DNA from: Apus apus
Lineage: Eukaryota > Chordata > Aves > Apodiformes > Apodidae
DNA: 64,000 nt
Direction of reading: 5' to 3'
Assembly (NCBI RefSeq): GCF_020740795.1
Contig: NC_067300.1
Location: forward strand, 1,488,001 to 1,552,000
Part shown: positions 16,886-28,782 of the stretch, piece after piece
How the letters are laid out: every line of letters starts with the position of its first letter
How positions within the stretch are numbered: position 1 is the stretch's first letter
The notes under the pieces: generated by a model
The model's input: the letters and a program-made list of their open reading frames with translations, nothing else
What the model was told of the DNA's origin: nothing
Database searches by the model: none
Position numbers and translations under genes: made by a program

Positions 16886-19304
16886 CTATAACACCTCCTC
16901 CATGTGTGCTGGCCACCTCTCAATCCTTGCCTCAGTAGAGCAGGTAAGATGACTTCCACAATGGCCACATTGACCTTGAGGAGGTAACAGAACCATTGCT
17001 GTCACTCCTTGGTTTGTCTCTTTTTCTCACAAACTCTAGGTCAGCAATGCAGGGAGGGCTACATCAGCCCAGGAATCAGTGGAAACCCCCACATCTACAA
17101 GAGAATCCTGGATACAGTCCCACACAGACTAGTGAACGTTTTCATTTGAAAGAAGGGCTGCAATCAGAGACCAATCCATGTCTCCAACTCTTGGACCAAA
17201 TCTGGGGACACAGCAAATAAACTGTGGAGAAACAGATGTCAAAAGTGATGTGAACTTAAGTATTCTACTACACCACCAATAACCTGCTACCATCTTGACT
17301 AAGAAAAAGGGACTTTGAAATAGGTAAGCCCAAATTAACCTGAGGTCCCCAGTGGGACACCAGAGGTCTGAGCACATTCCACCCTTGGCCATCTTTGACA
17401 GCCCCAGCCAGTGGGACTATTATAACCTGAGCAAATCAAAAGTGTAGTTCAAGGAACAAAGCACAGCTCACTTGGCCCCCAGCCACCCACCCACTGACCA
17501 GAAGCAGAAGGCCAGGAACAGACACGTCAACTGAAAGTTGGTTTTTTTTACTAACAAATGTCAATATAAACACTGTGGTCAGCATTCAGAAAGGTGAGAT
17601 GCTCCAACAGCAGACAGTGAACTTGAACAGTGACAGAGGTGGTACCAGTTCAAAGGCAATCAGGATCACTTTGATAGTTCAAAGTTTGCCTGCTCATCTC
17701 TGAGTGTCACAAACCCTGCTCCCTCTTCACATTACTGCTCCAGCTCCAACAGAACAGCCCCCACCTCCAGCCAGCTCTTCTAGCTGGGCACAGAAAACAA
17801 GGACATGCAAGTGTCATGTTGGTGCCAAAGGCCAAGCAGATCAGTTCTGGGACTTCTGCACTCAGGACTGACATGCTCAAGACCATCATGAGCACAATTT
17901 CTTCCATTCTGTACATGTGCAATATTTCTCCCCTCCCTGTTCATCTACCAGATCCTGCATTTTCTCTCTGTTGTCCTCCTTTCTGTCCAGCCAGTTGAGG
18001 ACTCATCCACCTTTTCTGACACACAAGAGCACAAAAGCTTCTGGAGAGCAGCAGAACTGAGGCACCTCAGGAAATGAAAGACCTGGGGAGTGAAGGCCAG
18101 TCCCACCACCCCCAAAGCAGAGAAGATGCCACAGAAAAGCTGACTCAAGCACTTGTCTGGAGAGAAAAGTCTGGCATTAGAGATGTCAGTACTGACAGAG
18201 GATGCTAGATTACAATTTCTTCATAAAGTGTCCTAACGGGCTCCTACAAGAGCAGGTCAGGCACCAAAATTCCTCATAGCCAGTGCCAGTGTGAACTCAG
18301 AGCCAGTACTAACATGTTTTCATCAACAGGAATTCCCAGGAAGCATCTACAGAAGAACCTCTTCAGCAGTCACTGCATATCAAAGCCTTCTGAAGCAATT
18401 CCCCCAGGACCACAGTCTGGCAGGACACTTTATCCCAGCTTCATCTCTCTCTCTCTGAGCATCAAGGGTATGAAACAGTGTCACAGCAATATGTACCCGT
18501 GTCACCAATCACTCAGCATCCAGGGAGGAGAAACTCGAAGACCTCCCCTTCCCCCCAGAGACCATGCTGAGTGTCAGCAGAGATAAAGCAGAATGGCTTA
18601 AATCCCAGTGGCTTAGCAGGGATTTTGGGATGCCAGAATAGCAGAGTGCAACCTGCTTACCATGCACAACGTTGGGTCAGGAATCACCCCAGGATCCTCT
18701 CACCAAAAACCACCCAGTGCTCGCTGGTCAGCTGGAGAAAGCTGCCCAGGCCTCCTCCTTACCCATGGAGAGAAATGGGACAGCAGTGGGGAAGAGGAGA
18801 CACAAAGAAGTGCCACGTGAGACATATTTTCCAAGATTATGCAACTTCTTGAACAAATAAGATACTTCCTTATCCTCAACAAGAGTTTCTGCACAGACAT
18901 TACACAACTGAGCACAGAAACAGCAACCAGGGAGATGTGATCCGTATGGCCAGGGAGAACAGGACACATCCCAGGGTCTCATCACATGCTGAGGAACAAA
19001 TCCTGCAATACTCTTCAAAAACTTTTTAATCTAAAAAACAATTCATATTTGCAACTGTATCTGAGACAACTTCTGCTTCCCTAGAAAATCCAGGCCTAGT
19101 GAAGAATTTATCTTCCTGTATTTTATGCCCTAATCAAGAACAGCTCCTGGCCTGCATTCTTCTACCTAAATCAGAATTTTTTGAAACTTAACATGAAAAA
19201 AGCCTTTTGCACACAAGATTCACCATCATGCTACTAATCCATCACCTAGATTCCTGCAGGTTCACACCACCCATAGCACTGGAAAGGAGGATGAAGACAG
19301 GGAG

Positions 19305-19592
19305 GGTCTCTGCTCCCAAGGATCAAGTATTAGAACCAGAGGAAATGGCCTCAAGTTGTGCCAGGGGAGGTTTAGATTGGATATTAGGAACAACTTATTC
19401 CCCAAAAGGGTTGTCAGGCCCCGGCCCAGGCTGCCCAGGGCAGCGTTGGAGTCCATATCCCTGAAAGGATTTCAAAGCCATGTAGATATGGTGCTGAGGG
19501 ACATGGGTTAGAGGTGGCCTTGGCAGAGCTTAGTGAATGGACTTGATGATGTTAAAGGTCTTTTCCAACCAAACTGATTCTATGGTTCTATG
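19305..19592 (+). mobile_element. CR1 LINE, 3'-terminal fragment
   Basis: Contains 'ccaggggaggtttagattgg', 'atattaggaacaacttattc', 'caggctgcccagggcagcg' and the 3' end 'cttttccaaccaaactgatt' plus 'ctatggttctatg'. Confidence 0.87.
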
Positions 19593-20269
19593 TATGAAAA
19601 GAAGCCAGCCTGTCTCATACAAGAAGAGTGTCTTTGCCCAGAGACCAACGAGCTGTATTATTGTTTGGGACCATTCAGTGCCACATGCAGAAGCATTCCA
19701 TGTATCAGGAATGCTGGGTATGGCAGGAGGCAAGACAGGGTAATACTTGCAAGTCAGTATCTGAAAAACCATTGACTCCCTCCCATGTGGGAGGGACACA
19801 TACCAGGCTAAACAGTATCAACAGCTCTGACCAGGTTTGACTATAATGGTGCCTCCCACCCTTAAAGCCCTGGAAGATTGTAAAATAGTCTCGGGAGACA
19901 CAAAATGAAACCAGGAGTCAGCAAGTGCATTCCCAAGTAAGCAAGCAAAAGTTTCCTCAGCTGTAAAAATGCAATGTGACTCTGTGTGCTCTAAAAGTGC
20001 ATCACCTGGCCTGCAATGCAGGTGCAGGATTACAGGTGCTATCTAGCAACATCATAAATACCTTTGTCTCATGCAGATAAAACTAATGCTGAGGGTAATA
20101 AAATGAATGGCATTGGCTTTTTACAGGCCTCATAAAAGAGAGCCTAAAGTCCATCAACACAGGTGATTCAGAAGACTCGCAGAAGATTCCCAGATCTCAT
20201 CCTACTTGCCCTTGTTCCACATGTCACCAGAGGAGAACTTGTGGTTCTGCGTCAGCAACAGAACGGATG

Positions 20270-20345
20270 AGGTTTAAGAGACCTCCTGAGGTCACCTAGA
20301 CCAACTTCCTGGCTCAAGAAGACTCAGGTGGAACAGGCTGCCCAG
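20270..20345 (-). mobile_element. Possible old CR1 3'-end remnant
   Basis: 'gacctcctgaggtcacctag' and 'accaacttcctggctcaa' followed by 'aacaggctgcccagtcagc' resemble the reverse complement of a CR1 3' end. Diverged; weak call. Confidence 0.45.
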
Positions 20346-23300
20346 TCAGCACCCTATAACCTCCTGAGCATGACGACTGCACACGTGGTTTTGACAACCT
20401 ATACAGGTCAAGGACTTGTCATTTCTTGCAGAGGTGGTGAGGAGCTGCTCTATGTTCTGGAGAGCAAGGCCATCATTCATAGATCCAAATGCAGACACTG
20501 CAGCTGAACTGAAATGGTTTTCTGTTCTTGACATTCCAGAGGAATGTTCCCTCCAGTGAACTCAGCCAATGCCTGAGGCACCACACTGGTAACAAAGAGA
20601 GTTTTTAGTTAACAGATCAGCTGGTAACAACCCCACCTTTTACACCAACCTGCACATGAGGAAACCAAGCTTATTTTTCCCCTCCGGCTGTTTTTCAACA
20701 TCATAACCAGGCTTAGTTCAGAAAAGACAATTTGTACTAGTTCTGAGAATCTGGACAGGAAAGCACCCTCCAGAACTCCTTATTAAGTTTTAGGAATCCA
20801 TTCCACACATATGACATGAGAAGTACTGGGTTAAGCAAGTTACATACGTCTTTCTGCGTTCAGCAGCTTCCAGAATGTGTAAAAGCTTCCTTGATTAACA
20901 ATCCCATTTCACTCCTTTCTTTCCTGGTTAAGTAGTTGTTTGTCTACAATTGCCACATAGATGTGTGTCCATGGGCAGATGAAGGATTTTAAGGTGGCCA
21001 CTCAACCATTCACCTTCCCTGGAGCTGTCACCTTCCAGTCTGTGCCAGACATTGCCGCAACTGCCACATGTTGATATCAGCTCTTATGGGAACATGCTGG
21101 AACTTCCAACTCCTACTCTGTCATGTCAGGGTCACCTTTTAAATGTAGGCTTTGCACTAAAGACCTCATAGTCTGCAAGACTGACTTTTAGAAAAATACC
21201 TACATTTTCCCTGCTGGCAAAAGGGAGATGCAAGCGTGTTCATTTCATTTTGCGTCACCATCTATGACTCTCCTTCAAAACAAAAGCTTGTTCTACCACA
21301 GCCAATAATCAAATTCTTTTGTGCTTCAATTGTTCCAAACACCTGTTGTTTTGAGAAGCCTGAAGCTGTTTCTAAGCAAAATGCAAAGCAGAACATAAGT
21401 CATCATCAGCAAAATCCATTCCACTGTGTTTTTAGTTGGCCCAGGAATGTTTCAGCAGATGGTTTCACCAGAGGCACTTTCCTACTCTTGCTCCATGATC
21501 TCAAATAACAGCAAGAGGATGGAACATGTGACATACAAATGGCTTCCAGGCAGTAGCACAAAGACTTGTAAGAGTTTGGAGAAAAAAATCATAACCCTAG
21601 TCCACAGAACAGAGCACCTCTATGTTTGCACTCTGGGAAATGCAAAAACATGATCCCACCTTCACTCTTTGTCAACTCAGCAAGGTAGATCTCCTGCAAT
21701 ATCAAGAAGAGGGAAGGACAATCAAACCAAGCCACCCTCTGGGAAGGAATTTGCCTTTGCAAGAGCTTTGTCTCATGACACTCTTCTGACAGGACTACCT
21801 CTAGGGCATGGAAAGCAACAACATACAGTGATCAACACATGTTGTTTTTGTTTTTTTAATTACGAGTGATAATAAACCCCTCTGGAAAAAGCTTTGAAAG
21901 CTGCCTTTCTCATCTAGCTTTCAAATGCTGGGACTGCCACAGAGCTGTTAATCCAAAGCAGAAATTATTCAGAGTTAAAAAAATCTGAGTAGTTACTATC
22001 CCAGGGACAGGTTTTCCATCTACTGCCTCCAGGAGAGCAGTCCTCTCCAAACAGGCAACAAGTCTGAGACAGATCAAAGTTTCTAAACTTCCAGATCAGA
22101 ACACGTATGGTTATAGATATCAAAGGCTAATCATTAACTACTGCTGGGATTTAACTATAAATCACTTTTACTCCTCTTTAAGCCTATCTATTGCCTGCCC
22201 TGCAGCCCATTTCAAACCAGAGCCATGACTTGCAATGTGGTCAGTAGGAAATACACTCAGCTGTGCATAATGGGGAAAAGGACTGAAGCAGCAGGGACTG
22301 CTGCTACATTCTACTTGGAGTGAAGCCATCTCTCCCAAAATTGCAACAATCCTTTTTGTTACAGCCAAAGACTTCCTATGACCCAAGATAAATATTGACT
22401 GCTTGGGTTATGCAGCCCATTGGAGCCATAAGCCAATGATGTCAGGAGCAGCCCAAGGACTGGGATGCTCACAGAAAGCTCCACGTCATAGTAAAAGCAA
22501 CTCCTGAGCCCTCCTCCTAAGACCTTTGCAGAAATGCAAAGAGATTTTGCTCTTTGCTCTTGGAACTTCTTGACCAGATTAAATGTGTTGCAGAGATGAC
22601 TTTCAAACACATCACACAAAACACATTTCAAACATCCTCTGTTAGAGAAATCAGTGGTTTGCTTGCTTGTGGTTATTGTAACAAAGCAAGCTTATTTTTC
22701 TTTACTATCTACCCCATAATGAAGAAATGTGACATTTTCAAAGCTATAGGTCAGCTTTTAGAAGCTTGAGGGAATGGTACAAGACAAATCCTGTCAGGGT
22801 AGCTGGCCCTCTGACCCCTCTCACCAGAAAGCTGGCGTCAGCAATTGCCATGGAAGAAAAAATGTGATGAAGAAGAAAAGTGCAAGAAGTTTGGGGGTTC
22901 TGTGCTCTGCAGTGCAAGTGCCCTCGTGGCAGGGGCAGTGGTTTCATGCAAGATCAAAAGCAAGAGCTGCACAAAAAGGCATCAACTGACAAGCACTGCA
23001 CATGACCCTCCTATCGTGATGTACTGGAGGGTTTTACTTAAAAGAATTCAGCAAATTAAGGAAAGTCATGTTACTGCCAAAAGGTTTTTAAACCTCTCTT
23101 ACCAAAGTCAGAATATTAGATTTTACTAACCATACAGGAGTACATTTTATAACCAGGGACACTACCCTGTGTTTATGTCCTGTATGAAAAGAGCAGCACA
23201 AAAATGGCTTTACCAGTACAACCAAACCTGTAGCAGGAACACGAGGGCAGCTGTAAAACTCCCAACTATCTTCCTTTTACATAGTTTAGGCTCCAGTTTG

Positions 23301-26300
23301 ACAATGTCTGTAACATTTTTCCTCCAGCATCCTTCAGTCTCACCTTACACCACCTTAGGCATTAAGGTTCAGTACATCCTTGTGAGATAATGCCTTATCC
23401 CAAGTTAACGGAGGGCATCAAAGCCAACAGTAACTTGATTTGTATAAGACTCTCCTGGCAGAGAATCCAGAAATCATGACTCAAGTCTCTTGTCAAGTCC
23501 GTTAGACGTGGAGCTCAGACAAACAAGGGGACCATAAAAGAGGCAACTGAGAAAACCTGACCAACAGTGTGAGTTGCTTTTCACTTCCACAGTGTTTCAA
23601 GGCTGGGTGTGTTCCTCAGGAGCTTCTGCTCCTACTTCCCATATCACTTTGATGTACATGGGCTGACTCATGGTCTCGGAAACACTCATGGTATCTTGCT
23701 GCCCTCCCAGGGAGCTCTGCACTGCCAGCAGCTGCTGGGGTCACTTCCCCAGGGCTGAAGCAGAATGAACAGGGATCATCTGCCCGCTGGGAGCCTTGGC
23801 TCTAAGTCTGCTCCACAGTTGTGTTTTTCTTACCCAGTAAAGGATGCAAGCTTGGAAATGTTGTCAAGCTGTGACAACACACAGTCAAGTCTTTTTAGTA
23901 CAACGCCTTCCAGAGCAGGAAAAGTTAAGTGAGACAGTAACTGATTAATCAGATCCCTGGCTCCCAGCAGCCTGTGGACACAGGATGGAGGAGCCCAGCC
24001 AGGAGCTGCAGGGAGCACTGGCACTAGGGGCCAGGCACAGCTCACCCCAGGCTGCACAGGGTTGCTCCCCTGGTCCCAGACAGAGGGAATGCTCACCACT
24101 GGAAAGAAATCAGACAAGGAGCAGGCTGGGACACAGGGATGAGCATCTCCATCAGGAGGCTGAAGCCTTTCAAGGAACTGCTTTTCCAGGCTCACAACAG
24201 AGCAGGCTAGCCAGCTGGATAACAAGCACTAGCTTGTAAGCTCAGCATTGCACCGCACCTTGAAGGTGGCCTTGAAGGAAAGCACTTTCTAATCCTGCAG
24301 ATCCAAGTCCAATTAAATTATCTCCAAAGTGAGAAAAAGCCAGAAAGTGTATTTACCACAAACGCTCCAGGAAGAGATGAGTTAAGTGTTTCAAAAAAGA
24401 TTTAAAAAAAAAGAAAGACATGTGTCCAGCTTCCTCTTGGCCAGGTTGGTCAAAAGATCAACTAAATGTATCACAAAGTTCATACTCCAAGCTCATGTAC
24501 CTTCATCAGAGGAATGACTGGAATCCTTGATAACTAATGAGCATATGTGGGAAAAGAAGGCTTTGCTAAAGGGAAGTAGCACTCACAAAGTCTCAGGAGA
24601 GAACCTGATGCACTCACTCTGACTTTCAGGACAGATAAGCTGTTCTCTCTCCCAGCTTCTCAGCCTAAGGGTGTGCTGAGCATCCAGTGAGAATAGAAGC
24701 TGCTCCATCACTTCCATTCCAGCCCATGATGCAGAGCTACCACAAGTCTGCTCTACTAATTTAGATCATCAGAGGGAAGAGATTATATGCATGCATTTTT
24801 TAAACAGGTTATAAATGACATTCACACCTGTGGCACGATGGTGCCCATGGGCTCTTCTAATATGAAATACATGAAAGAAAATCTATTTTCCACAAGTGTT
24901 CTAGCTGGCAATCATGGCTGTTCAAATGCCACTGGAGACCAACAGGACCCTTGCAGATACGGACTGGTGAGACAGAGGGAAGAAATTATGTTCAGAAACC
25001 TATGTTAGGAAGATAACATGAAAGACTGTAGAAACAGAGAAGGACAAAAAGGAGGGATTTCATCACAACCTCCCGCTTCTAGATTGGCTTCTAAACCAGA
25101 AAAGTCTAATTCCAGGACCAACAAATTAAAAGCTTTAGAAAGTTAATCTGTAGTGCAGCAAAACAGCAATTAATTTGCTTACAATAACTAGTCCCATTAT
25201 TCTCTGAATTAGCAGATTCCAGCTTTCAGCTGAAAAACAGGTTAGTGAAAAAAACTACCAGTCCTCAAGTTCCCCAGGACTTGATTGGGAACATTTCCAG
25301 CAAATTAGATTGAAACACAAGGCAATGAAGTAGATTAACCAAGATTGGATTTCCCATAGAAAAGCAACATAAACTAGATGGACTCTTTTTTATCCTTCCC
25401 TAAGAAAAAATTGCCAAGACTCCCAGTGATTTCCTGGTAATGCTGGCAGTCTCCTCCAGCTCAACTTCACAAAATTCTGGTGGAGATGACTGCAGCTGCC
25501 AGGTGACCTTCAGCCAAGGCAGGTTTCCTGCTGGCTAGAGGGGTCTTTGCAGCAAATACAGAAACCAAAAAGGAAAGGAGAAAATATGACATTTTGGTTC
25601 AAAGAACAAAAAGTTCTGTCTTTTCTCTGGCCTAACATCAGACTGGAAAACAAGACAGGAAGGTCCTGAGGGCCCTGACTCAAAAGCCACTGTGTGGATA
25701 GGACAGATCTGGTCTCTTAAAGATCAGTGTTCTCAACACCTTCCCCTCTCAAGCATTAAGTTTCTGTCTCAGGACAGAGTGTCTCACTGATCCAAATACT
25801 GAAGTTACACTGTAAAGGGGTGAGAGAAGAACCCTCCCAAGCCTCTTTTCTAAAAAGAAAGAAAAAATAAAGAAAACACAAACCTTCTTGTCCTCCCACC
25901 ACTGCAAGTCAAAGTGGGACTGCACCTTTCCAACAAAAAAAAGCAAGCATGCAAAAGTCACAAGGAAAGCTTGTTTCATTCCTCCTCTCTTCTGGCAGAA
26001 GTTATTCTTATTTTCAGCCTAGTTCAAAAGCTGCTCTAGCTTAGAAATCCAATAAGAAATCAAAATAATTCTCTGTACCTTCCAACAAGCAGCAAAAAAT
26101 CTCTGTAGAAAGCAGCCATGCAAAACTTGTTAGTTCTCAATAGGAAGCTGTGTGGGAGCCTGCAACTTCTGCTAGTTTTATTGCTTTCAATCCTTTTTTT
26201 CTTTTCTTTTTTTGGTGGAGGAGAGTGAGTGGAAGAAAAAATAAACTTGCTTAGAGCAAAAAACGTTTTGTAGCAAGAATCACCCTTTCAGATCTCTATC

Positions 26301-27680
26301 GTGCAGCAGGGCAGCCAGAGGCAGCTTCACCAACACCCCCCCAGTTAGGAAGCCAACCTGCATTTTAAGTGCAATATTCACACGTTATTTCCAGTGCCCC
26401 CTTTTTAATGAAGGATGGGAACAAAAAGTGATTCATAATCCAAAGCTAGATGAAGGCCTTAGGAAATATTACTTCATAAATGAGATGAACTGGGATCATT
26501 AAGCTGAACACTAACTTAGGCTATAAAGCCACATATTGTTACTCATGAAAAATACTGCAAAAGCTTCATTTACCTCAGGCTCAAGCAGAGGCAAGTTAAG
26601 ATCAAACAGATCAAAACTACATTTAATAAATGCCTGTGAAGAGTGTTCAATCCACCTCTGTACAGAATGCCACACAAGCATTCTGAAGCTTGGAATTCAA
26701 GCACAAGCAGGAAAAATTGGTCTATGTCTGGGAACAGGTGTGGAGCCTCAAACCCACTGCAAACTCCAATGGAGAAGAGGGAGATGAAGATAAAATTTTA
26801 AAAAAAAATGAAGCAGGGTAAGACAGGGCTGAGATGTGATGCTTGCCCTGGTGGGGCAGCTCATACTCCTTCCACTGCACCCTCATCACGCCTTGCCAGT
26901 GCTGGATTCTCACTGAGAGGTTGTTCACAGGGTGAGAATCCTTGGTTGTACCAGAACTGCACAGTTTCTGCTTCCAAAAGTCCCAGTTAGACTTTGTACT
27001 AAAAAATACCCAACACACTGGGTGCAGACATCACAGAACCTGTACCCAAAAAAGCTTAAATTCAAGTGCAACACTAGGACTTAGCCACATAGGTCTTCAC
27101 TGTTTAAAAACCAGGTCTTGAGGGCTAGTGATAGAAATATGGAAGGAGGCAAAGAAACAAACTCTATTTCTTCATCTAAGGAGCCCAAGAACCACACCTC
27201 CTATTTGCAGTTCATGTCAAACTATTGTAAATACATTGTGTGTATGCATTTTTGTGTGTGATTTTTTTTTTAAACAGAAACAAGGCTTTTGACCATTTTG
27301 AGGTTTCATTCTGAAATGATCACACATTCCACAATGAAAAAAGCTACTGAATACTCCCCCTAATCTGTTCCCTTTAGATTTGAAATCCCTGATTTCCCAG
27401 CCATGCCATATTGTCTCAATAAAACTCCCAAATTACTGCAAATAACTGCTACAACAGATGTGGCAACTTCCTGCTCAGACTCAAAAATCTTAGAAGTAAC
27501 TATTATTATGAGTTTCCAGTCAGTGCCAGAAGGTATCCAGAGCCAAAGGAATTACTCAGCCCTTATTGTTCTCCCCCACGTTCAGATTTGCTGCATTTCA
27601 ACCTCACTCCGTTCTGAAGAGCTGATTTCAAAGACAAGGCAGAGGGTCTCACAAAGCACCCGGAGGCACCTGCTTTTCAA

Positions 27681-27696
27681 GAGGGGGGGGGGGGGA
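27681..27696. repeat. Poly-G run
   Basis: 'gagggggggggggggaaaaa': about 13 consecutive G followed by A, in SLC31A1 intron 1 just outside the CpG island. Confidence 0.8.
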
Positions 27697-28434
27697 AAAA
27701 CCCCAAACATCCCAACAAACAACACAACGAACTAAACCCAAATCCCTCCAACAAATCACAAAACGGGTGTATTGAGCTACAAGGCAAAGCTACACGCTGC
27801 AAGGTAAAGGTGGGAAGCTGCTTAACGGGTGCTCAGGTGTTTTTAAAACCAATAAGCCACTCTGGGCACTAAGGACAAAGTGGATCACACGGCACTAGTG
27901 GCCCCTCCGTAACTTAAGAGCCACACCTGGCCCAGGTGTCCCTCACCTGCCCACCCCAGCTCTGAGGGGCACCACCAAGCAGAGCGGTGAAACCAGCAGA
28001 GCCCAAACCACCCCCGGGGGCCGGGCCGGTCCCCGAGGGGCCCTCGGGAGATCCGCGGGGGTCCGGGGCAGATCAGGAGGGACCAGCAGAGACAGCAGAG
28101 AGCGGGCCAGGGTCCCCGCTGTCACCTTGGGAAGAAACACGCTCCCGCCGGCCAAGCCAGGCCGCCCGCTGCCCCGGGAGCCTCTCCCCGCGCCCCAGGC
28201 CCCGCTGCCGGTGCCCTCCGCACCTCAGCCCGCCCGGCCCGCCTCAGGGAGGGCCCGCCGGGGCTGCCCTAGGCCGCGGGCCCGCAGCTGCCCGCGCCCC
28301 CGCGCTGCCAGACCGGCCCAGCCCGGCTCAGCTCAGCCCAGCTCGGCCCGGCACGGCCCGTTCCCGCCCGAGGCGCGTCCCCGCGGGGCCCGGGGGCGGC
28401 GGGCGCGAGACCCCCCGGCGCGCGCGTCACTCAC

Positions 28435-28500
28435 CGCGCGACCGCCACGAGACGGCTCCTCCGCCGGCCCCGCTCCCTTAGAGCCCCGCCCCCCCTCAGA
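28435..28500 (-). other. SLC31A1: Inferred non-coding exon 1 of SLC31A1
   Basis: On the minus strand a strong donor GTGAGT lies at 28434-28429, inside the CpG island and just upstream of FKBP15. The exon would end at 28435. Its 5' edge is unknown; the upper coordinate given is only a guess at the start-site region. Human SLC31A1 likewise has a non-coding first exon head-to-head with FKBP15. No transcript evidence is available. Confidence 0.5.
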
Positions 28501-28782
28501 GCCACGCCCCCTCATAGCCCCGCCCCCCTCAGAGCCCCGCCCCCTCAGAGCCCCGCCCCCCCCAGAGCCCCTCGGCTCCTCCGCCGTGTCGCCCCTCAGG
28601 CCCCGCCCCTCCCCGTTCCCGGCCCCGCCCCCCTCCAGCCCCGCCCCCCGCCTTGTCATCCCTCAGGCCCCGCCCCTTCCGTTCCCGGTCCCGCCCCCCT
28701 CATGCCCCGCCCCGCCGCCGCAAAGCGCCGCGCTCCCGGTGCCGCGTTTACGACAGCGCGGGCGGGCGGCGGGGCCGCCGCC
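28436..28782. promoter_or_regulatory. Bidirectional promoter with a GC-box array (SLC31A1 / FKBP15)
   Basis: About 350 bp separate the predicted SLC31A1 exon 1 donor from the FKBP15 ATG. From about 28484 to 28715 the plus strand repeats units of roughly 16-20 bp built on 'agagccccgccccc', giving more than ten 'ccccgcccc'-type GC boxes (Sp/KLF family sites). I see no clear TATA box for either gene. Sp1 control of human CTR1 is established, so copper-linked Sp1 regulation of this shared promoter is a reasonable inference. Confidence 0.7.

Larger units (their letters stand above)
7778..28434 (-). other. SLC31A1: SLC31A1 intron 1, about 20.7 kb, non-coding
   Basis: Large first intron between the inferred non-coding exon 1 and the first coding exon. 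The only structure I can support is CR1 LINE fragments (listed separately), short homopolymer runs and a small inverted repeat. Open frames here lack family features, and most longer ones are antisense to CR1 or cross the CpG island. A long first intron with a non-coding first exon is the known arrangement of vertebrate SLC31A1. Confidence 0.7.
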
